Shown here in pieces: positions 35,035 to 46,091 of a stretch of 64,000 nucleotides of DNA (the stretch's first letter is position 1; the number at the start of each line of letters is the position of its first letter). Below the pieces are notes generated by a model that saw nothing but the letters and a program-made list of their open reading frames with translations, searched no databases and was not told the origin of the DNA. The position numbers were made by a program, and so were the translations under genes. Source of the DNA: Galbula dea (lineage: Eukaryota; Chordata; Aves; Piciformes; Galbulidae). The stretch is from the NCBI GenBank assembly GCA_013399015.1, contig VWZX01001091.1, forward strand, positions 1 through 64,000, in the 5' to 3' direction.

Positions 35035-38000
35035 CCCTCCTTATTGCCTCCCAGCTAATCAGAATGTAGAACATGTGGGTCTGAACCACCGTGAAAGAGT
35101 TAGGATCAGAGCACGGTGTGATTCCAACACTTCTACCTGTGCTTAGTACCTATGTGGACAGAAACATAGGAGAATGTTTTGTGTGTACAGGTGAGCTTGT
35201 TATTTATGCAGAGGACTATGTCTGTGCAGATCTACCTTCAAGCTGCTCCCTGCAGGCAGGTGCTTTCCTCCACTGAGCTCCACAAGCATTGCTACATCTT
35301 TCCGTTTAACAATTTTCGTTGCTGTGTGAGGATGGGATTTGCCAGGATCAGAGGTTACTAGCAGACTGCCTTTACTGCTATTTCACTGTGGCCTGTCTGA
35401 GTGAGCCAGTCTTGAAATCTGTCTTTTATTTCTCTTTTGTGTTATTGTTGGTGGGAGATTTATTTCTATCCTGTTCCTGCTGTTGTTATTTTATATAGGC
35501 TCTTGTTAGTCTTTCGTCTTTTTTATTTCCAGCCTCAGGTCAATTTAAGTCTTGTGTCTCTAAATCCTCCTTGCTTCAAATGTAAGAGTGTTCACCTCTC
35601 TGTCTGTTGGGAAGCTGTAATTACATCAGACAGATTGTGTAATAATGTAACCAGCATTGGTCGGTTACAGATCTGCTCACTGTCATTTGTCTTGTAACAT
35701 TACCATCTTAATTTGGTGCTCTTCTAACCACTTCTAACTCTTTTCCTCTAATGGATTTAGTTGTAGAAGTTTACTGTGGGGGTCCAAAATTATCTGTTAG
35801 GCTTTACTTTTCCATCAATAATTTGTTAGTTTTCCTTCTAAGCTTGCATGTCTGCTGATTTGTGTTAGGCATCTCATTTCATTCATCATTGTATTGCAAC
35901 TTGGTGTCCAATCTTTGTATCTCATAATTTGTACTTTCAGTTGAATAACGCAAAGTATATGAGGGACACTATAAATTGCTGCCTAAATAATGCATTGAGA
36001 GCTGATTCCGAGACTGAAGCTGATGGTCCATTTTGGAGTCTCATTTAATGCAAGGGTGTTTCCCTTCAGCAGGTTTTGGGGTTAACCAATATGAACTTGT
36101 TACTGTGCTGCATAGGCACCTGGCAGGCCAAAACAATGTGACTCTCAACTCTGCCATGTAATGAAGCAGTCAGTCTCTGGGTATCACTACACCACACAGT
36201 GATGTGTCCTGTAGAGATTAAAAAAAAAACAAAAAAACCCAAAAAAACCAAGAAAATTAGGTTTCTGTATGCTGTCATGCTAAAACTTTCATCCAACCTC
36301 ATTAACTGTGCTTTCCTCCTTCATTGAAAGCATCATCAGCTGGGAGCAAACCCACGCTGAGATCTTGGGTTGGATTTGCACTAGTGTAAGATGATAGAGA
36401 CTTGTGCATGTGCTTAGCTTTTGCGATAGGAGTAGGCTCACTGAAACCAGTGGAACAGTTCTTGTGTTTCACTTTAAACATGTTTGAAAGATCAAATCCC
36501 TGGTGGCCAGTTTTGTTCTGATGAACAAGCAGAAATAAATCCAGCCTCCACAGAAGAGCTACAGGACTAGTTAGAAGAAGAAGAAACAAATACATGGGGT
36601 TTTTTACCACTAAAGTAAGTAGGATTTTTATACTTGGAGTGAGCACAAAAAAACCAAGTACCTTTGTGCAGACCAGATTTATGAGTAGGATTAAATATTA
36701 AGATAATTTACACAACAATTGCAGACTTATTATTAGAAATAGTAAATAAAATTAGAAGTCTTGAAAGAAACTTCACAACCAAAGTTCTTGCAGCTTTGTC
36801 AATCAGCTCAATTCTGTCTTTAGAAGCACTAAGGAGATTAGGGAAAAAAAGCCCTGTAGGAAAACATCCAGTGCATTTTGAGCCGCCATAAGAGAGAAGT
36901 AAAGAAAGTTTATTTCCAGAAGTGTATTTCCTTACAGTTAATTCCTTTCTGTTTGATAAATTTTGGCTATATCTAGGTGTACATCAAGGTGCTGAATGCC
37001 CTTTATTTCCTGGTGTGATTTCTTTGTAATCTCCCATTCAATTTCTGTGGCACCCATCAGTATCTCATTTCTTCTATGAACTTGCTTGTAAAATGCTCCT
37101 GGTGTATCACAAAACATGTATGCACACATGAAGATCTTCTGCAGACAGTTCCAGCTGTTCAAAAGGTTGCTTACAAAACTTGTCTATTTCAGCATCAGTG
37201 GCATAACTTTTCATAAGGCACATTCAGACTTCAAAATATCACTTACACAGGTTTGTAAGAGAGGCATATGAACTTAATATGTCATCCCCTTAATAAGTGA
37301 GATTTTGCCTTTTTAGATTTCCTACAACTTCTAATTTATTTTTTGACTCTAAAAAAAATGGAGGCTGCCAGATTTTCCAGCACAGTTTGAACAGCATGGA
37401 ACAGGTTAACTAAGCATGAGATAAGAAATATATTTACTCTTTGTTATTCCTCCTTCAACTCTGAGAAAATGCTATGCTCAATATTCAGGTAAGTCTTAGT
37501 GTTTTGGTGTTAACATTTGTCTGCTATTTGATGACAGAGTGGTGCAAGGCAATGCACAATGTACATAAAACATATCCAATGTTAAAATTAACATTTTTCT
37601 AATCACCTACCATATAGCAGAGGTCTTCTTGATGGCTCAGTAAATAACTCATGATGTTCTATGACTTTCATTTGCTTAACTGAAAGCATTATGGTTTGCA
37701 CATCTTTTTCATCTGACTGTAAAGAGTAAGTGTAGAAAATGCCAGCATCATAGATCAGGGGTAACATGGAAATGAATTCAGTTACTGACCTGTTAGAGTA
37801 TGTGCATCATTCTTGCTACCTTTAGATTCATGTTTATAAATTATTTATAATGTATATGTAATGCATAGTTTTCCCTTGGGGATAACAAAACAATTACTTG
37901 TATTGGTGTATCTGACATATAAAGATTCTGTGATATATACACTAGGAATAGGAGAATTACTTTTGTTGCATGCAGCAAGGTTTTTCAAACCTTGTAGCCA

Positions 38001-38050
38001 GGAAAAATATGACTTCCCTTAATGTGATTTCCTCTATGAAGGATGAGTGT
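35021..38050. other. Unassigned stretch
   Basis: No gene or mobile element is recognised. An A/C-rich low-complexity block lies at 36218-36256. At 37482-37494 a CAG|GTAAGT juxtaposition occurs, but it has no adjacent pyrimidine tract. Confidence 0.5.
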
Positions 38051-38055
38051 GTGGA
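38051..38055. repeat. Target-site duplication, left copy (GTGGA)
   Basis: GTGGA directly precedes the TGTACTGG end of the LTR and is repeated at 38783-38787 directly after the other end. A 5-bp duplication fits integration by several endogenous retrovirus classes, including ERVL-type. Confidence 0.8.
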
Positions 38056-38782
38056 TGTACTGGTTTAAAGGTAAACCAGCAGGAGAAATGAACCCAACAC
38101 AAGAGAGATTATAAGTCAGAGTTACAATTTAATAAAGAAGAAATATTACAATAAATGCAATGATACAACAAGAAATTGGTGTTAACCCACAAAACCCAGA
38201 ATTGTAACCCAGCACCCTGGGGCACAAAAAGAATGGTGTTTGTTAGCCCCTGTGCTGAGCCCCACACGGTCCCCCTGAGTCCAAAGTAAAAGGAAAGGAG
38301 AAAACCTGCTGGTTGCAGATGATGGTCACAGTCTGGTTTAGAGTAGGGGCCGCAGTCCTGTCGAGGTTCTGGTCCTCCTCCAGATCCAACAAGTGGTTCA
38401 GAAGTTCCCAAACCCCAAGATTATATACCTCCTGGTTCAGGTGGGGATGCCTAGTACCTCCCCCAGGGTGGGGAGTTCCACAGTAGGTGATCTAACTCTG
38501 TGAGTCATGGGATATTTTGGGAATGGCCCATTAGCAGACATGACCCCCTCAGGCTGGGTGGGAAGGTGCTAACGACTCCCTGGAGGAGAGTTATCACACC
38601 TCCTATCTCACAGGCTTCTTTAACACCCAGCTTGTAGCCTGAGGGGTGAGGTGTGCCTTGGGCAGCTGTTGCAAATGGTCCATTGTTAACTGTTCCTTAG
38701 AAATGACACAGAGGGCATAGAATACACGGCTTTGGTCATACCCACACAGTGATCAACTGGTTCCCCCTGCTGAACTAGGACA
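38056..38782 (-). mobile_element. Solo LTR of an endogenous retrovirus, 727 bp
   Basis: On the minus strand the LTR starts TGTCCTAG and ends CCAGTACA, giving the usual TGT...ACA ends. A TATA box (TATATAA, at 38421-38427) and, about 290 bp further, a poly-A signal variant ATTAAA (38128-38133) are placed as expected for the U3-R-U5 layout. An 8-bp perfect inverted repeat with a 4-nt loop (38060-38079) sits at the U5 end. No internal retroviral genes or second LTR are present, so the provirus was reduced by LTR-LTR recombination. Open frames inside it are not coding. The family is not recognised with certainty. Confidence 0.88.
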
Positions 38783-38787
38783 GTGGA
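38783..38787. repeat. Target-site duplication, right copy (GTGGA)
   Basis: Exact repeat of the 5 bp at 38051-38055. The match fixes both ends of the LTR to the base. Confidence 0.8.
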
Positions 38788-40220
38788 GTTCCATATTTCT
38801 CTCCCAGTATGTTCCACAGTCAAAATAACAAGTTCTTAAGTAAACCAGTATTTTATTTTTCCTAACTGTTGCTCTTAAGAGTTCAGCAATTTAGCACTCA
38901 GCCTGCTTTTCAGTTCTGTAATATTACTAATACTAATGATTCAGGAAGGCAAATTGTCATTTCCTTCAGTCCATGAAACCTTCATTTTTTCTGTGTCCAC
39001 CCTACCAGGGTCCATTTCTCTGCTACAGTGAGTGGCAAAGGACATATAAAATAGCCCAAATGAAAGCACGACTGTCTCAGTACCCATCTGCTCCATAGCT
39101 TTCAGGAAAGAAATTGTCATAAATAATCATAATAATGTATGTATGAATAATGATAATCATAGATGATCATAGTGTGGCACAAGAAATACATGTTAAGCTG
39201 TTCTAATTCATACTTACCCATCTTTTCTCCACTGCTGTTCTGATCCCAGAAACAACAAAATTGAAAACCAAGCCCATGTCCTTGGATTTTTCTCATGAAC
39301 TGGTGAGGCTCCTGTCGTGAAGGACAAGGCAAAATATAGCCCCATGAGCTTGTTCCATGGGACTCAAAAGCAGCACCATGCTGAAAAAGTGTTTTTGTTG
39401 TAGCAGAGCATGTGAAAATGTTTTTGTAGTCCCAACTAAATAAATAGTGCTCTTTGGTTTGGGTATGTTTCATATGCTGTACTACCTTTCCCTAGAAACA
39501 AAAATCCCATTTACTGTGGGGGTTATTTTTACTAGTTTAGCTTTACTATGGAACACATTCAGTTTAATGAAATACTCTCTAGAATTTATTGAGGTGACTG
39601 AGATTGACTTTATCAACCTAAACTACTCTTAAGAAAATACAGTACTTAATCATTTAAGCTAAAACTTCTGCAGTACTACACGTGTGACTGGAAGTCCAGT
39701 ATATGATGCATTGAGTGAAAATTTTGATTTCCATGTCTTATCTGCTGCATCAGGAAACAAAATAGTCTGAAGTTAGGTGTGAAAAGATGAAAATTTAAGA
39801 AACCCAACCAAACAACAAAAGAACCCCATCAAAGCAGTAAATGGAGTAGAGATTCAATCTGCATTATCTTCATCTCTATCTTACTTTACTCACTTTTCAC
39901 TAGAAGAAAATGTTATTCATACACACTTTCAGAGCAGTATAAAACGCATACCAGGGTTTGTAAGCTCTTATATTTTTCATCCTGTATCTAAGAACACATG
40001 AGAACTTTTCCCAGCCTCTTTGCAAATAGTTACTTGGGCCCCAGTCCCAAGGAGTAGATTGACAGGCAGAGAACTGAAGCCAGTAAGCTCTGTACAGTTC
40101 TCCTAGCCCCTTTGCTTCATTTTGGTTGCAAAATATCTCTCCTGATGCCTGCTCCAGTGCAGAATGGATGAGTGTACATGTTACTTCTGGTCATTTCTTC
40201 TGTAAACAAAACCTAAAACT
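38788..40220. other. Unassigned stretch
   Basis: No gene is recognised. An AATAATGAT-type low-complexity block lies at about 39118-39172. The 118-codon minus-strand open frame at 39117-39473 runs through it and has no motif. Confidence 0.5.
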
Positions 40221-40287
40221 CTAGATAATCTCCAGAGGTCCTAGATGATTGCCAGAAGTCCCTTCCAACCCCTACAATTCTGTGTTG
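40221..40287 (+). mobile_element. CR1 LINE 3' end fragment with an internal tandem duplication
   Basis: The terminal CR1 text 'agtcccttccaaccccta' plus 'caattctgtgtt' is preceded by two copies of the 20-bp 'ctagatgat...ccagaggtc' block (40221-40240 and 40241-40260), where a normal CR1 has one. It is a very short, 5'-truncated insertion in plus orientation. Confidence 0.82.
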
Positions 40288-40999
40288 CTTGGTCCATTCA
40301 GAGATGCTTTGTAGAGTCATATGAATCTTACTGTATTTAGACACAATTCCTGTTTTGCTCCAACCTTGAAGATATTTTAAGTCTTATTCAAACTCACTGG
40401 CCACTGGCTAGGACAGGCAACTAAGTGATTTTGCAAGTCCCTACATATTACTTTGATTCTACTTCTGTGATTATTCCTGTGTATATTCTCCTGACTATCA
40501 GGAAAACCCCACCCTAATACTGCCAGGTTGTAAACCTCATTTGTGACTTTATTACTCACCAGACACACTAATGGATAACATGTTTCTTAAATACTGCTGT
40601 TAAACGAAAATATACTAAAGATAGTTTTTTCTTTGTTTTGAATTTCACTGTTGTTCTAGGTTATCCATAGTTTACTTGTCTTTGATATTTTTAGATCCTA
40701 TTTCCTGTCTCCTCAGTGTTCTTTCTCCCTGCCTGCAACACAGGATCTTCCATGAGCAGTAGGGCTTTTGTAAAACACTGCAACTCAGCAAATCTAGCCC
40801 TCACAGAGGTGGTGTCAAAGCCTTCATCCAAACAGGCTGAATCAAACTTTAGTTCCACCACCATAAATATCACAAAAGGCACTGCTTGGGTTGAATGTAA
40901 ATGAAGCAGATTAATTGTTTAGAGCCTGGTTAGCAAAAAGAGGTTAGCAAACATCAAACCCATGTATAAGAGTCAGGAGGAGTATCTGGAAAACTAAAG
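40288..40999. other. Unassigned stretch
   Basis: No gene or repeat is recognised. Overlapping open frames on both strands at 40691-40904 have no motifs. Confidence 0.5.
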
Positions 41000-41526
41000 G
41001 CCTCAACCTGGTGTAGTGGAAGATTATGGAACAGATCACCCTGAGTGCCACCATGCAGCACATACAGGATCAGGCCCAGCTAGCATGAGTTCATGGAAGG
41101 CAGGTCCTGCTTGACCAAGCTCATCTCCTTCTATGACAATGTAACCCACTTAGTGAATGAGGGAAAGGCTGTGGATGTTGTCTACTTGGAGTTTGGTAAA
41201 GCCTTGGACACCATTTCCCACAGCATTCCCCTGAGAAACTGGCTGCTGATGGCTTGGACAGCCAGACACTTCACTGGGGGAAAGACAGGCTGCATGGCTG
41301 AGCCCAGAGAGTCGTGCTGAAGGGAGTTCAATCCAGCTGGTGGCCAGCCACAAGTGGTGTTCCCCAGGGCTCAGTGGTGGTGCCAGTTCTTTGAAATATC
41401 TGTATCCATGATCTGGATGAGGGGATTGAGCACAGCCTCAGCAAGTTTGCAGAAGACACCAAGCTGGGCAGGACTGTAAATCTGCTTGAGGGTAGCAAGG
41501 CTCTACAGAGGGATCTAGACAGGCTG
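41000..41526 (+). mobile_element. CR1 LINE internal fragment, inverted near-copy of 43447-43896
   Basis: The plus-strand CR1 reverse transcriptase region runs from the 'ggcctcaacctggtg' block to 'gatctagacaggctg', where CR1 similarity stops abruptly. The 3' end of the element is absent. From 41077 to 41526 it matches the reverse complement of 43447-43896 at 446 of 450 positions without indels. Both copies share a one-base loss before 'gagaaactggctgctg' and a stop (GGC TGA) at the normal LDGRAQ block. The common damage shows a shared defective ancestor rather than two separate insertions. Confidence 0.93.
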
Positions 41527-42676
41527 TTTTTAAGAGTGTGTTCATGACAGAAAGGTGTGTTTGGAAATGAGGGCTTACAAATCCATCAATCACAAGTTTT
41601 AGGTCACAATCTAAACTTAAAAATGGCTAGCTGATAGCTGGTTATGAAGCATTGTGGAGATGCTCCTTTTCCAAACTGGAACATCTTGGATCAGTTTAGT
41701 GCAGTCTTTTTCCCCAAGTACTTTAGGTTTACCACATTTTCTGTAGGTTGAGAAATCTTGCAAAATACATTTTGGACTACTTAAATAAAACAATTAAAAA
41801 ACTCCAACCCTGAAATTAAATCTTCTAGCCCTTAAATTAAAACTTCATATGTGCCTAGTGTCTGGTTTCATACTCTCTTAAGAGATCATTATAAATCCAA
41901 AGTAACTATCCCTTTAGTGATGTTCTCTAAAAGCAGTCTTCTTTTCTTGTCCTCTCCTCCAACCCTCAAAAAAGAAGAAATTACATATATATATACACAC
42001 ACATATGTATATAAACATATATCTCAATAAGCATATATAGCTGTGACAAATTTATTCTTACTGTCAATTTAATACATCTGCTTTCCATTTGAATTTGATA
42101 TACAGCCTGGTGTTTTCTATTAGATCATATAAACAAGTGTTTGATTTAAAACAGGATTGTTTTTCTTCACTGAGATTGAGAGCAGCAATAAATATCACTC
42201 TTTCTGGGAATACAAATGAGGTGGTAATTCCATTAAATATAATGATTAAAATAAGAAAAAAAAATGATTAAAGTATAAAAAAACCTTTAGCCCCAGTCCT
42301 GTTTTGTCTGCTGATCTTCTGGACAGAAATTGTTCTTGCATGGCTGAGTTCTCCAATAGATTACACCAAAATGAGATACACTTCATTTTTTTAAGTGTGT
42401 ATTGTTGGAAAAACTAGTCAGTCTGCTGTTAGCAGTACTGGTGTGAAGCCCAAAGCAAGAGCTAGGGTAGGCACTTCACCACTCTACAGGATGAAGTTCC
42501 CTTTTTCTTCTAGATGACTGCTGAAGTTTCACTTCTGAGAAAGAAAAGGGGAAAAATCCCCCAAAACAACAACAAAAAACTCCACAAACATTAAACACTC
42601 TTCTTTTCCCTAAGCTTATATTTCTCTTCTTGTAAAAGACAAGAGCAAGCCTGCAGATACAGTTTGGAAACTTTAA
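41527..42676. other. Spacer of the inverted CR1 segments, part outside CR1
   Basis: AT-rich, with no gene. It holds a TA/CA microsatellite at about 41981-42040. Confidence 0.5.
41981..42040. repeat. TA/CA simple repeat
   Basis: Impure dinucleotide repeat (ACATATATATATACACACAC, then ATATGTATATAAACATATAT). Confidence 0.8.
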
Positions 42677-45069
42677 AATCATAGAATCATGTAGGTTGGA
42701 AAGGACCTTTAAGGTCATGGGGCCCAGCTGTTAACCTGGCCAAGTCCACCAATAAACCATGTCCCTAAGTGCCACATCTTTCAGTTCCTCCAGGGATGGT
42801 GACACAAGCACTTCCCTGGCAGCCTGTTCCAATGCTTGACAACCTTTTTGGTGAGGAAATTTTTCCTAATGTTCCATCTGAACTGCCCCTAGTACAACCT
42901 GAGGCCGTTTCCTCTTGTCTTATTGCTAGTGGCCTGGGAGAAGAGGCTGATCCCTAATTTGCTCCAACTTCCTTTTGGGTGTTGTAGAGACTGATAAGGT
43001 TTCTCCTCTGCCTCCTTTTCTCCAGGCTAGACAACTCAAGTTGCCTCCTGCTCCTTGCAAGACTTGTGTTCAAGACCCTTCACCAGCTTTGATGCCCTTC
43101 TCTGGACATGCTCCAGCATCTGAATCTCTTTCTTGTAGTGAGGGTCCCAAACCTGAACCCAATATTGGAGGTACAGCCTCACCAGTGCCCAGTACAGGAG
43201 GACAATCACTGCCTTAGTCTTGCTGGCCTCATTATTTCTGATACAGGTCAGGATGCTGTTGGCTCTCTTGGCCACACTGCTGGCCAAATGTTGACCAACA
43301 TGGCCAGGTCCTTGCCCACCAGGCAGCTTTCCATCCACTCTGCCCCAAGCCTGTAGCCTCTACTTCATAGAGCTGTTGTGACCTAAGCACAGGGCCTGGT
43401 ACTTGGCCTTGTCAAACATCATACAACTGGCCACAGCCTTTTGATCCAGCCTGTCTAGATCCCTCTGTAGAGCCTTGCTACCCTCAAGCAGATTTACAGT
43501 CCTGCCCAGCTTGGTGTCTTCTGCAAACTTGCTGAGGCTGTGCTCAATCCCCTCATCCAGATCATGGATACAGATATTTCAAAGAACTGGCACCACCGCT
43601 GAGCCCTGGGGAACACCACTTGTGGCTGGCCACCAGCTGGATTGAACTCCCTTCAGCACAACTCTCTGGGCTCAGCCATGCAGCCTGTCTTTCCCCCAGT
43701 GAAGTGTCTGGCTGTCCAAGCCATCAGCAGCCAGTTTCTCAGGGGAATGCTGTGGGAAATGGTGTCCAAGGCTTTACCAAACTCCAAGCAGACAACATCC
43801 ACAGCCTTTCCCTCATTCACTAAGTGGGTTACATTGTCATAGAAGGAGATGAGCTTGTTCAAGCAGGACCTGCCTTCCATGAACTCATGCTAGCTGGGTC
43901 TGATCACGTTGCTGTCCTGTATGCGCTGCATGGTGGCACTCGGGGTGATCTGCTCCACAGCCTTCCTCTGCTTCGAGTTCAGACTGACAGGCCTGACTGG
44001 TTCCCCACATCCTCCTTCCAGCCCTCTGGTATGTGGGTGCTACATTTGCTAACCTCCAGTCAGCTGGGACCTCCTTGGTCAGACAAGACTGCTGGTGAGT
44101 GATGGGAGGTGCCCTGGTGAGCATTTCTGCCAGCTTCCTCAGTGCCTTTAAGTGGATCCCATCCAGTCCCCTAGAATTTTGTGTGTCTAAGTGATGTAGC
44201 AGGTCACTAACCACTTCCCCATGGATTATGGGGCTTTGTTCTTCCTACCCCTGTCTTACAGCTCAAGGGGCCTGGTACCTGGAGGAGAACTGGTTTTACT
44301 GTGAAAGACTGAGCCAAAGACAGCATTAGTACTTAATCCTTTTTGTCATCCTTTGTTGCTATGTTTCCTGTCACATCTAATAAAGGATGGAGATTCTCCT
44401 TAGCCTTCCTTTTTTTGTCAGTGTATTTCTAGAAGCATTTTTATTGTCTTTTATGACAGTAGCCATATTAACTTCTATTTTGTCTTTGGCCCTTCTAACA
44501 TTCTCTCTGCTTAACCTCATTATATCTTGCTAGTTCTCCTGAGTTGCCTGACCTTTCTTCCAAGAGTCATAAACAGCTTTTCTCCTGAGTTCCAGCCAAA
44601 GCTCTCTCTTCAGCTGGGCTTGTCACCTTCCCTCCCAGTTCATCTTTTGGCACATGAGGATGGCCAGCTCCTGAGCCTTCAAGCCTCAATTCCTTCTTGA
44701 AGAATGTGCAGCCTTCCTGGACTCCTTTACCCTTCAGGACTGCCTCTGAAGGGACTCAGAAAATTGTCTTCCACATACTGCAGGAACTTCCTGGTCTATT
44801 TCCTCTCTGCTTTGTTGTATTTCTGGCAGAGGTCTGGTCAGTTGAAGTCCCTCATGAGAACAAGGGCTAGCAATCACGAGACTTTTTCCAGCTGCTTATA
44901 GAATATTTTGTCTGTCTCTTCATCCTGGTTGTGTGGTCTGCAGCAGAATCTCACCATGATATCTGCCTCGTTGGCCTTCCCCCTGATTCTTTCTCATAAA
45001 CACTCAACCCTATAGTCACCATCATTAAGTTCTAAACAATCAAAACCCTCCCTAACATACAGGGCTGAT
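42677..45069 (-). mobile_element. CR1 LINE (CR1-Y-like), 2.4 kb, longest copy in the window
   Basis: The CR1-Y-type tail at 42677 ('aatcatagaatcatgtagg', 'aaaggacctttaaggtcat') leads through the 3' UTR, the ORF2 C-terminus (43000-43340), the reverse transcriptase core (43447-43896) and the linker (44100-44700) into the endonuclease domain (44800-45069). Endonuclease traces are the block reading CCRPHNQDEE (about 44917-44947), matching the usual CYRPPNQDEE, and the block reading LMRDFN (about 44842-44860), matching LMGDFN. Many stops and indels show that it is long dead. Going by the usual CR1 length, about 0.5 kb is missing internally. Confidence 0.93.
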
Positions 45070-46051
45070 CTGCGGAGCATTTTTTTCCCCCCCACTTTAT
45101 TGTGGGGGTGAAATAGTAGTGACACACTCTCCTTCTGAATTGGAAGAGAGCAGAAGGAACCCCACACAAACAGACGTGTCTCAAGCTTCCTAGTGTGTGC
45201 AGAATTAGCCTTTTTCCCTTGTTTCTTAATGGAGTTCAGCTGAGATGCTAAGTGAGCACTTCACATTGAAGTAACCTTGAACAGGCTGGGTGCATGTTCA
45301 GAGGTTATTAGCTCTGAAATGTGAATTACTGGTCCTAGATCCAAAGGCTGTGTGCTGCTGGTGTAATGTGTCTCTTATAAGGAAATGGAGGCATGTAAAG
45401 TGATGTGCCTAAGGATGCAGACTGGGTTATGAAGGAAGTGCAGGAGACTGATTCCTGACCCCTCAAGTTCAAACACAAGTAGGAGACAATGAATTACAAA
45501 CACATGAGCAACTGCACAATGTCCTTTTAGGTTGATATTTAAAATAATGCAAAAAGAAAAATTCCAGACATTTTTCCTGTCTGCCAATTATATTCTATCA
45601 CTTCCTCCACATTCTAGCACAGTTGTCTTGTTGCTTTTGTTTCAGTACCTCCTATCTGTTTCTCTAACCTGATCTACCTTCTTCATTACCTTTCTCTAAA
45701 TTGTCTCCACTGGCTTCATTGAACTACTTTCTTTTACAGCTGTCTCACTGCTTTCCTTCCTGATCCCAGTTATGCTGGCTTCTCAGTGATCCTTTGGCAT
45801 GTTCAAAACCTTTACTCTTGAGAACTAGGTGAATAAGGAGTCAGGAAATGAGAGGGTGAGATAATATCAGGAACTCCAGGATCTTATAATAATTCCTGTT
45901 CTATAACAATATAAAACATCTAACAGGTTATTGTCACCTTTGACTTTATTTCCCCACTTATTTGTTGCACATTGTTCTGTTATTCTGAATTGAGGTTATC
46001 CCTCTGTATTTGCTTCAGGTTTTAGGTCTCTTCTGCATTTGTCAGTAATTA
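45070..46051. other. Unassigned stretch
   Basis: No gene or repeat is recognised. Confidence 0.5.
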
Positions 46052-46091
46052 ATAAATAATACTAATTACTCATAAATAATACTAATTACTC
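46052..46091. repeat. Perfect tandem duplication, 2 x 20 bp
   Basis: The unit ATAAATAATACTAATTACTC occurs twice without a mismatch. It is short and AT-rich, probably a recent slippage product. Confidence 0.9.

Noticed and set aside
37482..37494. Second CAG|GTAAGT juxtaposition
   Set aside because: The pyrimidine tract lies more than 30 bp upstream and the adjacent sequence is purine-rich or mixed, unlike a working 3' splice site.
38109..38411. 100-codon minus-strand open frame inside the LTR
   Set aside because: It lies across the LTR R-U5 region, which is non-coding in retroviruses, and has no motif.
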